DNA of 64,000 nt. Origin: Undaria pinnatifida (taxonomy: Eukaryota > Sar > Phaeophyceae > Laminariales > Alariaceae). Made by a program: the position numbers and the translations under genes. Below the pieces are notes generated by a model. That model was not told the origin of the DNA. It worked only from the letters and a program-made list of their open reading frames with translations, and searched no databases. The DNA lies in contig JABAKD010000001.1 of NCBI GenBank assembly GCA_012845835.1, positions 8,080,832-8,144,831 on the forward strand, read 5' to 3'. This document shows positions 53,285 through 62,554 of the stretch, piece after piece. The number at the start of each line of letters is the position of its first letter. The first letter of the stretch is position 1.

Positions 53285-55150
53285 ATGCCCCCCCCCCCCC
53301 TCCCCTCCCCCTCCACTGACCCCTCTTGTTCATAAAAAAACCCCAACCCTCCCCCCCGCCCCTCCGTCCCCCGATTCCCCCCCCCTTCCGCCTAGTTTGT
53401 CCAAACGCCCCACTCACAATCAAAATCGGCCTGAGTAATAAACACCTATACGCAGTTGATATCACGTCATTATCTTTCTGACCATCCATGACGTAGTTTT
53501 CAATTATTTTGCCCCCAACCCCCCCCTCCCCCCCCCCTCCCCCCCCCCTCCAACGCCCCCTCTTTTCCTACCACCTGCACGATCGCCTAGACCTAGCACC
53601 ACGCGTAAAACAAGCTGCTACATATCTTTGATCCCACAGCCGAAGTGTATTTGAATATTATTTGTGACCTAAACCCCCTAAAAAATCTCCCCCCCCCCCC
53701 CCCCCCCCCCCTCTTGCTCTCCCTTACTCAAACGCCCCACCAAATATCGAAATCCGCCACATTAATAAACACTTCACGCACAGGATATCACCTCATTATC
53801 TTTCGAGAGCCATCCATGCCGAGGTGTGCCCCCCCCCCCCCCCGCCTCGAACGCCCCCTCCTTCCCCATCACCCGCACCATCGCCTAGACCTAGTACCAC
53901 ACGTATAACAAACCCCTCACCTAAAGCCCTTCCTCCCCCCCCCCCCCCCCCCTCCAACGCCCCCTCTTTTCCGACCACCTGCACGATCGCCTAGACCTAG
54001 CACCACGCGTATAACAAGCTGCTACATATCTTTGATCTCACAGCCAGAGTGTATTTGAATATTATTTGTGACCTAAACCTCCTAAAAAATCCCCCCCCCC
54101 CCCCCCCCCCCCCCTCTTGCTCTCCCTTACTCAAACGCCCCACCAAATATCGAAATCCGCCACATTAATAAACACTTCACGCACAGGATATCACCTCATT
54201 ATCTTTCGAGAGCCATCCATGCCGCTGTGTTCCCCCCCCCCCCCCCCGCCTCGAACGCCCCCTTTTTCCCCATCACCCGCACCATCGCCTAGACCTAGCA
54301 CCACACGTATAACAAACCCCTCACCTAAAGCCCTTCCTCCCCCCCCCGCCCCCACACCCCCCACCTCCCCCCCAACCCATCCCAACCCCACCCCCTCGAA
54401 CACTCCACCCTCTCTTTACTCACTGATTGTACGACTTACCCCAGGATATACATGATAAACTGATGTATTATTTCCAAAACCGTTACATTTATCCCCTCAA
54501 AATAATGTATAGTTTCCAGGCACATATTGAGCTGCCCCCCCCGCCCCCCCCCCGCCCCCAATAATATACTGATGCCAAAACCGTCAGATTTATCCCCTCG
54601 AAAGGATTTATAGCTTACATGCACAAATTGCCCCCTTCCCCCCCCCCCCCCCCCCTCCTCCAAACCCGCTCGCTTTTGATCAAAACCAGGCCCCCACGTC
54701 CTTCAAAACTCCGCCCCACCCCCTCACCGGTTATTCGACTTACAAGATTCACTTGATCAAAGGTTACATTTCCCTTCACAGCTGTCAGATTTTGTCCCCC
54801 TCAGAAACGGGGTTTATAGTTTCCGCGCACAGACTGACTAAAATCATCCTGTTGACCCTGATAGCTACACTGTAGTTGTAAGGGGAGTCGCCGACCTATA
54901 TCCTTAATGAGGACACACAACTCGTAATACGCTCGATCGGAGTATCACACACAGCTTGCAAAGATGAATTTCGACGAAATCTTCGATCTCACAGCTGGAG
55001 TGTACCTTCATTTTTTATAATAATATCCAGACCCTGATAGCTACAATGCTGTAGTTGCAAGGGGAGTCGCCGATTTATGTCCTTAATGAGGACACACAAC
55101 CCGTAATACGCGCGATCGGAGTATCACACACAGCTTGCAAAGATGAAAAA
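53285..55150 (-). repeat. G-tract repeat family, long minus copy with ~407-bp and ~175-bp direct duplications
   Basis: Poly-C runs mark the G tracts. CAACGCCCCCTCTTTTCC, GCCTAGACCTAGCACCACGC, GTGTATTTGAATATTATTTG, CTTACTCAAACGCCCCACCA and GATATCACCTCATTATCTTT occur in the same order at 53551-53830 and 53956-54225. At the right end, CCCTGATAGCTACA, AGGGGAGTCGCCGA and CGATCGGAGTATCACACAC (54856-54970) recur at 55031-55146. The palindrome head lies at 54950-55000. Confidence 0.85.
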
Positions 55151-55780
55151 TGAAATACGCTCCAGCTGTGAGATCGAATATTTTGTCGAAACTCATCTTT
55201 GCAAGCTGTGTGTGATACTCCGATCGCGCGTATTACGGGTTGTGTGTCCTCATTAAGGATATAGGTCGGCGACTCCCCTTACAACTACAGCAGTGTAGCT
55301 ATCAGGGTCAACAGGGTGATGTTAGTCAGTCTGTGCGCGGAAACTATAAAACCCGTTTCTGAGGGGGACAAAATCTGACAGCTGTGGAGGGAAATGTATC
55401 CGTTTATCAGGTGAATCCTGGAAGTCGAATAACCGGTGAGGGGAGGGCGGAGTTTTGAAGGACGTGGGGGCCTGGTTTTTATCAAAAGCGAGCGGGGTTG
55501 GAGGGGGGGGGCGGACGGGCGGGCAATTTGTGCGTGGAAGCTATAAATCCTATAAGGGGACAAATCTGACGGTTTTGGGAAAAAAAAAAAAATTGCACCA
55601 GTTTATCATATAGTGGGGGGGGTTGGGGCGGGGTTGGGGCGGGTGGGGCAGCTCAATCTGTGCGTGGAAACTATACATTGTTTTGAGGCGATAAATGTAA
55701 CGGTTTTGAAAAGAATGCATCAGTTTATCATGTATATCCTGGGGTAAGTCGTACAATCAGTGAGTAGAGAGATTTATTTT
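55151..55780 (+). repeat. G-tract repeat family, plus copy head-to-head with the minus copy
   Basis: Starts with the head palindrome (55155-55208) just right of the truncated minus head (to 55146). The two form a large imperfect inverted repeat centred near 55150. The order of blocks matches 9300-9650 and 18955-19300 closely. Confidence 0.85.
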
Positions 55781-56094
55781 GTAATATCCAGATATCTTAC
55801 GTTTGCGCAATAGATATATTACTTCGTATGTCCATTTTTTGGCTGTTGCCCTATTTCGTACACATCTGATGTCACCCATAAAACGAGCATCCGTCACGGG
55901 CAAAGATATTATTATTGTAATATTATCAGTATGTCAATATGATTTTAGTGCTTGTGCTACCCACACGAACAACAACAAGCAGTGGCAGTCGGGATGGTTT
56001 AGAAACAAAAAATTAAGCTTAAGCTCCCCACACGTACTTGCACATATTTTCATGCACATCATGTTTCACTTTAACTCCTCCATTGTACACACAA
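55781..56094. other. No gene recognised
   Basis: AT-rich text; an ACAACAACAAGCAGTGG segment lies at 55969. No repeat partner was noticed. Confidence 0.3.
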
Positions 56095-56290
56095 TTCGGC
56101 GCGAGTCGACGAGGCAAGATATTGCTGAATTCTCCTCGCGATATAAGTGAAGGCGCGTACCGTAGTGAGGAGGGGGGAGGAGGGCCCGCTATGTGACCCC
56201 GGATCTGAGCTGCTACTGGGAGGGGGAGCGCGAGAGTAATGCGAGGAATGCGAGTTGATGATAAATGGGATGAACAAAATAAAATATATT
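56095..56290 (+). repeat. Dispersed repeat F, plus copy
   Basis: TTCGGCGCGAGTCGACGAGG, TCTCCTCGCGATATAAGTGA, AGGCGCGTACCGTAGTGAGG and TGTGACCCCGGATCTGAGCT. Downstream text, ATGGGATGAACAAAATAAA, matches 34070-34090. Confidence 0.75.
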
Positions 56291-56389
56291 GAGAAAATAT
56301 TTCACAAAATTATCATACGTACTTGTGTTACCATTGGCTGTTAATGTTCACCCTGACAACATCCGTAGGACAAACGAGCGGCAGGTGTA

Positions 56390-56640
56390 TCAAGTAGCTT
56401 GCAAAGATGAATATCGACCCTAAATTTGTCGAACTCGCAGCTGACTTATCTTGAAGGCTTTTTTCCAAAGATGTCAGGAGACGTCACTTTCAGCCCTTGA
56501 CGGATGTCAATTTTCCGATAATTTTCGTTGATTGACGCCAAACTACTAGGTTTTAGTGTGGAACGATCGGTTTGGTACCCTGGACCGATGGACGTTTTCC
56601 TTGACTGACCGTCTCCTGAAATATTTGGCCACACGGTCGT
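56390..56640 (+). repeat. Nested-palindrome variant (minus) followed by repeat I (plus)
   Basis: AGCTTGCAAAGATGAATATC ... GTCGAACTCGCAGCTGAC (56397-56444), then CTTGACGGATGTCAATTTTC, CCAAACTACTAGGTTTTAGT, GGAACGATCGG and TTGACTGACCGTCTCCTGA, as at 45735-45870. Confidence 0.6.
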
Positions 56641-56807
56641 ATCATAGAGCCGACACTAATATAGAATCAAGCTCAAATTCACCAGGCACTGGTATAATAT
56701 TTACGCCGCAGTCGAGGTCCAGCATGTTTCAGTGGCGTTTTTTTTGTGTGCTGGCCGGCCGAAAGGCCACCACAGCCTCGACCGATCAGGCCGTTGCTCT
56801 GCACGGA

Positions 56808-56812
56808 TACGT

Positions 56813-56871
<59 letters not shown>

Positions 56872-56890
56872 GCTATTGTTGTTGTTCTCA
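56808..56890. repeat. Trinucleotide microsatellite (GTT)n
   Basis: About 25 consecutive GTT units with one GCTATT interruption near the end. Confidence 0.95.
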
Positions 56891-57528
56891 CATTGAGTGG
56901 CCGATGCCGCAACCGTCAAATTTCCTCGACATTTTTTTCCCCTGACGCCCCAAGAGGGTTCACGCCCTTAGAGCTCTTAATCCTCTTCCTATTCTATCTC
57001 CATGTAGATTGTCCCCCGAAAACGGGTTTCCAGTTGTAAAACGGCTGTTAGACCGCCGGGGTCGCCCGTATGCAGTGGTATATCATCACGCAGGATAACA
57101 CACCGACCCCCTGGAAGGTGAACTTCAAGAGCCGATTTTGGTGTCCCAGACAATAGGGGCGGCGCACACACAAGGAAATGGCGGCTTTTGGGGCGATGTT
57201 TGTATTCTCGAGATCTGTGTCCATAGACCTCCATCGCCTCTCGTCCGCACTATCCTCGTTGTCGATATAACCTGCTCTTTTAAAATATTTCCGAGGGAGG
57301 ATGTTGTACCATACGTCTTATTATCACTGGGCGGAAATCGCCTAGGCATGGATGAGTACATGATTGGGCATGGATGAGTGCATGGACGGGGCTAATGCTA
57401 CGATAGGGCGGGGTACTCCCATTTTCCCCGCCCGGGATAGGCCACTCGCGCGAGCGGACGTCTCGTAACTTCACCCAAACGGGACTCATAAACAACGCTC
57501 TTGCCGTAGCTCGCGAAGATTTCCTCTG
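56891..57528. other. No gene; diverged TTAA-MITE piece and palindrome relative
   Basis: CCCCCGAAAACGGGTTTCCA with GTTGTAAAACGG (57010-57045) is the end of a MITE copy. GGCCACTCGCGCGAGCGG at 57441-57458 is a relative of the 18-bp palindrome at 6697. Confidence 0.4.
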
Positions 57529-57837
57529 TTTACCCTTTTAGCCTTTTTAGCACCGCAGTCCCGACATGGGGACAAAACACTCGGAGTTAGTGTAGAATAT
57601 GTTTTGGAGTTGGAAATGGGTTTAGGGGCGCGTATCAAACCCGGGAAGGCGGCATCGGATGAATAACGACTACCATGGTACTATGTAGCGCGAATGACAC
57701 CGAGCCGGTGACAACATTGGCCGTAAAAGTAACCCCCCCACCTTGGCCTTAACCCCTTTAGAGCCCCCAAACCCCTCCCTATAGAAACTCTAAGCGAGTT
57801 GTTCCCAAAAACGGGTTTCCAGTTGTAAAGGCGTTAA
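57529..57837. mobile_element. Two TTAA-type MITEs: second subfamily at 57529-57624, main subfamily at 57749-57837
   Basis: The first has TTTACCCTTTTAGCC, CCCGACATGGGGACAAAACA and GTTGGAAATGGGTTTA. The second has TTAACCCCTTTAGAGCCCCC, CCCTCCCTATAG and CAGTTGTAAAGGCGTTAA, 89 bp with both TTAA borders intact. Confidence 0.75.
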
Positions 57838-58436
57838 ACATAGGTACTCGTTTTTCCTTTGTTAAGTGTCTGCAGGCCAGTCCCTCTTTGTCTCCTTGTA
57901 TTGTTACAAGGGTTGGTAGTGAAAAACAATTACTGGTATCATAATTAGTTACGTTTCAAGTCATGATGATTTTTTATCATGATCTAATGGAGTTGTCCTT
58001 GATTGTTTGACTGTTCTAGGTGTGTGGTGTTTTACTATTGGATACTAAAACGCCATACAATTAAAGTTTATGCCATACAAGTAAAGTGTATGGTTTTCAG
58101 CATGGTACACTGAAAAGCTGTACAAATAAAGTGTACGGGCTTTAAAAATGCCAGTTATAGAATCTACACAAAGTGTATGTCTTCAATGTCAGGAATAAAT
58201 CGTGGTGATTTCAGCATCGCCGCACAAAAATACCGTGAAAAATATACATGCCAGTTACAGCTATTAATGTGCCATCTATACTAAGCGCCATGCAAAACAA
58301 ATAACCATGAAGTAAAAAAAACACCGAAGTAATCAAAAATCAAATAAAGAAGCAAGCCCGTTTTTTTGCTGATTTCCAACCCTATTTATTTCTTGTACAG
58401 CGAACGGCGAACGGTATGTTCTTTTTTTTTTCGGTT
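57838..58436. other. No gene; three consecutive small stem-loops at 58054-58136
   Basis: CATACAATTAAAGTTTATG (58054-58072), ATACAAGTAAAGTGTAT (inside 58073-58093) and GTACAAATAAAGTGTAC (58120-58136) each form 5-7-pair arms around an NNTAAAG loop. Further GTGTATG words follow to about 58180. Confidence 0.6.
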
Positions 58437-58700
58437 GTCCTCCGGCAGATGGGAGAGAACAAAGCTTTACCCCTTTACAACTGGAAACCCGTTTCTGGGG
58501 ACAAAATTACTTGCATATAGTATAGGGAGGGGTTCGGGGGCTCTCAAGGGGTTAAGCTCACCACACTTCCACGTATTTTCATACACGTCGTGCGTCGATT
58601 TAAGTCAATTGCATTCGCAATCCAGCTGGTTTTTTGACGTGTCCTTCAGTTTCCGCGATAGCGATAGCACGAGTTGTCCCTACCGGCGGTCCCCGTTACT
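58437..58700 (+). repeat. Dispersed host repeat carrying a TTAA MITE at 58466-58555
   Basis: CCTCCGGCAGATGGGAG with ACAAAGC, then TTTACCCCTTTACAACTGG ... TCTCAAGGGGTTAA, then GCTCACCACACTTCCACGTA and TTCGCAATCCAGC. The left border is TTTA, as in the empty site at 7.9 kb; the right is TTAA. Confidence 0.8.
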
Positions 58701-58746
58701 ATGTACTCCGGCAGCTCAACCTGGCGTTGGACAGTCTATACGGATG
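58651..58746 (+). CDS. Candidate isolated exon
   Basis: GTGTCCTTCAG (acceptor-like) precedes and GATGC|GTGAGT (strong donor) follows a 96-base segment. The segment lies in a plus frame that includes VVPTGGPRYYVLRQLNLALD. The frame stays open past the donor to 58918. The left part overlaps the dispersed repeat that also occurs at 40.6 kb, which argues against a conserved gene. No partner exon was recognised. Confidence 0.2.
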
Positions 58747-58918
58747 CGTGAGTATGTCGACCCGACCTGACCCCTGGGTGTCAGATGCGGTGGAGATAGC
58801 CGTCCGGAACGGCATCATTCCGGGTAGTGTTCTTGTTTCACGTATTCATATCACGCCTTCTCGTCGTGCGGTTTATGTTATACTGCTAATTATAGCTACG
58901 TACATTCGTATAATATGA

Positions 58919-60104
58919 TGTCATATCAAGGGCACACAAGTACCCCCAAGTACATCTGCTTCTACTCTGTCTGCGGAATAGTGTATTTTCACGTCACAAT
59001 ATACTGCAGCTTCGTATATACGTGAAGTATCATGGGATATACTTTATGATTCGTACCTGATAAGTACCTACGTATTATACCAGTGGGCACTTCTATTGAT
59101 ACTGCTGTATGTGCGTTATGATAATGTTATACAAGTTGTATAATTAACAGTCGAATGGACTAGGGTATGGCGGGTATTATACCCGGTACCTGGTACCAGA
59201 GGTACCCTCTTATTTATGGTCGCCGTATTGGGTACTTTTGAGTTCGTTGTAAGTACCCGTAAAACCGCCTAAAACGATTACAGGTGAAATCACGAAGAAG
59301 TTAAAAAATCACGAGCTTACTGGAATCGGAAACCATGGTTCATGAGAAGCAACGAAATTACTAACATCGAACTTTTTTTTTTCGCAAATAGGGAAGGCTT
59401 AACGTGGGCAACTTTCTAGGGCTGATTTGGCTGAAGTTCCCGCCAATTTATCAGGCTGTCTAACTGACTTTAGTAGACTAGTTGGTGGCTAAAACTAGCC
59501 TAACCCTAGTTGGCCTGCTAACACTAGCCAACTAGTCGACTAAAGTTAGTCGAGTGAAGCAAGGCTAAAACCCCTTCCCCGGCCGAGGGTGCTCCGAGGC
59601 CCGCCGGAGGCTCCTCCGGAGAATCCCGCTGAAGGCACCGCCGGGGGCAAAGTACACGCGATTTTGGCATCATTTTTCACTCAAAATGTTATGATAAATC
59701 GGCCAAGTTTAGCTCTGGATTTGATCACGAAACAGGTACGTTTTAAATCTAAAACTCGTTCCAGTTTATTGGACTGTATAGGGATGGACCAGAAATATAT
59801 GAACATGCCGTCCCCGTGCCGTCCCCGTTTGGGGTGTATCAATGATGTTACATTCCGTCGTTAAGGCAAACAGTCGTGCGGCACGCAGTAGCACACCACC
59901 AGGACAACACCTGAAAGTAATAGACTAGTCTATAGGAAAAGGACTGGGATCTCTTGTACCACAGCATACACTAGATTGTTCATCGGCGATTCAAGAACGG
60001 TGTATCGTTGAGCTAGCAAGTACCACGTCATGCCCTCCGTGGTACTGGATGAGTTGCCTACTAACACATCACCAATCCGTGCTCGATGAGGTTTATCTTC
60101 TGAG
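58919..60104. other. No gene; hairpin at 59466-59551 and GC-rich palindromes near 59.6 kb
   Basis: GACTTTAGTAGACTAGTTGG (59466-59485) can pair with CCAACTAGTCGACTAAAGTT (59528-59547), loop about 42 bases. GGAGGCTCCTCCGGAG at 59607 is locally palindromic. TACCTGGTA is at 59187. A plus frame at 59589-59864 has no motif. Confidence 0.45.
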
Positions 60105-60173
60105 CCTTACCTCCCTATACTATTTCCAAGTAACTTTGTCTCAAAAACGGGCCTCCAGCTGTGAAGGCGTTAA
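60105..60173 (-). mobile_element. TTAA-MITE fragment
   Basis: CCTCCCTATACTATTTCCAA, CTCAAAAACGGGCCTCCAGC and TGTGAAGGCGTTAA. The left end is missing. Confidence 0.65.
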
Positions 60174-61129
60174 GGGTTTCGCAGAATAGAACGCAGCTCA
60201 GGGCGAGCATCGCTCAAAACACCAGGGCCAGAGGTGCTCACCAGCCACTGAGCAAGAAGTGTACTAACGAGAGAGACGTCCTACTATTAATAACGGCACA
60301 GTCGATGACGATGGGTTGATGCGCCATGAGTTGCAGAACAGCTCTGCGTGCTCTCAGTGTGGTAGTGTTCCACTGCTTGGTTTGTTTGTGTTTTCTCCCT
60401 GGTGTACTCCTCAGCTCCAGCGTGACTGGAGCCTGTCCTGTGACCACGGACTTAAATATGCGAGTTAATGTGAGAACAACAAAAACAGGACCACTTGAGA
60501 CGCCGGGAAATGCGTACCCCCTACCAAATAAGCCTTCCTACTAGCAAGGAAGCCTAAAATGGTTGGATACAATACTCCAATACCTACTCGTAGCTGGCGA
60601 CTTTTGGTGAGCCAGCTCAGCCCTAGACATAAGCAAATCAGCATTTCTGCTCTTTTGTTGCTGGGGTTTAATATGATTTTGCAGACACCTCAGCTGTGAG
60701 ATTTATGCTGCTGTCGTTCAACCCTGCCTTGGTTCTTGTTTCACTTGGTATTTGGAAGTAGCTGGCCCAGAAAAAAAGACCCAAGTTCTATGGGCTTTCC
60801 TTCAACATTACCTTTCCACCACCCCAGCAATATCTGCCCCCTTTATCCATCAATTTTATACCCCCCCCCCACTTGCCTGGTTAGTGAAAACCCGACGTGC
60901 TCCGTCCCGGCATAGTAGGGATGCGAGGGTGCGAGGGTCTATGACCATACGACTATGATCATAGTACAACTACGGCCATGCACAGACTGAGTACCCCCCC
61001 CCCCCCCCTCCCCCTCTCTCCTTCCCTCCCTCACTCACTACAACAATTACCACCAACCCAGCCCCGCTTGGGATGATGGGTACTGAGGTTACCTGATGTA
61101 TATGTGGTCCACAGAAATTTGGACACAGG
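60174..61129. other. No confirmed gene; second copy of the conserved translated segment (60412-60520)
   Basis: TGGAGCCTGTCCTGTGACCA and CGGACTTAAATATGCGAGTT pair with 52320-52360. A poly-C tract lies at 60995-61008. Other short frames show no motif. Confidence 0.35.
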
Positions 61130-61283
61130 TGCATCTTGAATCGGGAGTTAGGAGCGGCCAAGTCGGCATGTCTGGCCACACTAAATGATCCATATAGCCC
61201 ACTACAGATAAGAGCGCTTTATAGCTAAGAGCGCATGTTTCGGCTGCTTGTCACGGGGCGCTCTTACATCGGGGTATCCACTG
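61130..61283. mobile_element. Tc1/mariner-type MITE, second copy, left end decayed
   Basis: The right end, read inversely, is CAGTGGATACCCCGATGTAA, followed by GAGCGCCCCGTGACAAGC and GCTCTTATCTGTAGTGGG, as at 43730. TA follows at 61284-61285. The left terminal repeat survives only as TTGAATCGGGAG (about 61137). Confidence 0.7.
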
Positions 61284-61672
61284 TATCATATTTGTATGCG
61301 CACGTGCCACTCTCGAATCACAGCGAATCAGATCAAGCCCTGGCTTGTGGCGTAGTGCCTATCACACTGTATGCGCGCGTATCGTTTCCCCATCACACAA
61401 ATCAGATTTTACTGACCTTGCCTGCATACCCGGTCTACCTGCTAAATGGGAAATTCTTGAATATCAGCCAGGATCTACGGCTAGTCTATTGCTCCAACAA
61501 AGAGCGCACACAGAAGGCACACCACCGTAACCCCCCCATCGGTCAATTGCATGCTAAACCTGCCCCTTCCCCCACCATCAATTTCATGCTAAACCTGCCC
61601 CCCACACCGATTCCATGCGATTCATACGCCTACCCCCCCGCCCCGCGTTAACCCCCCTCCCCCCCCCCTTAG
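61284..61672 (+). other. Probable intron end upstream of the 61.7 kb exon
   Basis: CATGCTAAACCTGCCCC is tandemly present at 61549 and 61587. A pyrimidine tract of C and T ends in CCCTTAG at 61672, with CGTTAAC (61646-61652) as a possible branch site. No earlier exon was identified. Confidence 0.45.
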
Positions 61673-62554
61673 GGCGACACACCACACAACTACCGAGGTA
61701 CTACCACAGTATCTGCTTCTACTTCAGCGTCAACAACAGCTTCAATCGGGTCTTATGGATGGCAGGATAACGGGGAGAAGCGAGGCCGAGGGTGGGGGCG
61801 GGGGGGGGGAAGGGGGGAGGAGGAACGGGGGGGGGGGGCGAGGGGTTTTTTCAGGATGGGAGAAGGGGATGTTGCGGGGTTTGCGGTATCGCCTTCCATC
61901 AGCGAGGAAACCCCGGAGTTGACCCAACAACAGCAGCAGCGGCAGCATCAGCAACAGTACCAACAGCAGTACCAGCGGTACCAGCAGCAGTACCAGCAGC
62001 AGTATCAGTATCAGCAGCAGTATCAGCGGCAGTATCGGCAGCAGCAGCAGGAGCAGGAGGATAAGGAGAAGCTGGCGAAGCAGCAGGAGTTGGAGAAGGA
62101 GCAGGAATTGGAGAAGGAGCAGCAGCAGCAGAAGGAGCGGCTGGAAAAGGAACAACAGCAGGAGAAGCTAGAGCAAGAGCGACGGCACCAGCAGGAGGAG
62201 GAACGACTAGAGCAGCATCGACAGAAGCAGCAACAGCAAAAACTGCTGGAGCAAGAACAGCAACAGCAACAACAGCAACAGCGAGAAAACCACAGCCAAG
62301 GAAGAACTCGGACTAAACGCAAGGGGGGGGCAGGAACAAAACATGTCCCTAGCTTCGAAATTATGGACAATTTCATGAGCAACTCCTTAGGGATCCCTGC
62401 TGGGGTTGAAACCCCGGGTTTCGCAGCAGAAGACGGGTGGGGGGAGGGGGAGTGGGGGGTCGGTCAGGGACCTCCCTCGGCCGCCTTGAGGAGAATGGAG
62501 TCAACGGGTTCGGCCGTACGGGCGGCCAGACGGAAGAACAAAGGGGGAGGGCAG
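61673..62554 (+). CDS. Gln-rich coiled-coil exon of a low-complexity protein
   Basis: The frame is open from just after the CCCTTAG acceptor to CAG|GTGCTT at 62554. The first 61 codons (GDTPHNYRGTTTVSAST... then Gly/Arg-rich) read like protein, so the exon probably continues from an earlier one. The first ATG is at 61856, and a start there is the alternative, giving 233 residues. From that ATG: residues 24-68 are Gln/Tyr-rich (QQQYQQQYQRYQQQYQQQYQ), prion-like. Residues about 66-142 are Glu/Lys/Gln/Leu-rich, a long predicted coiled coil. RTRTKRK (about 148-154) could be a nuclear signal. Then comes a mixed segment, VPSFEIMDNFMSNSLGIPAG, and a basic end, RAARRKNKGGG. The exon ends in phase 0 and joins in frame to 63052. 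No catalytic domain is visible; an RNA- or chromatin-associated scaffold is plausible but unproven. Confidence 0.7.

Noticed and set aside
56679-56945. Poly-Cys, poly-Thr, poly-Asn and poly-Val frames
   Set aside because: Readings of the (GTT)n microsatellite.
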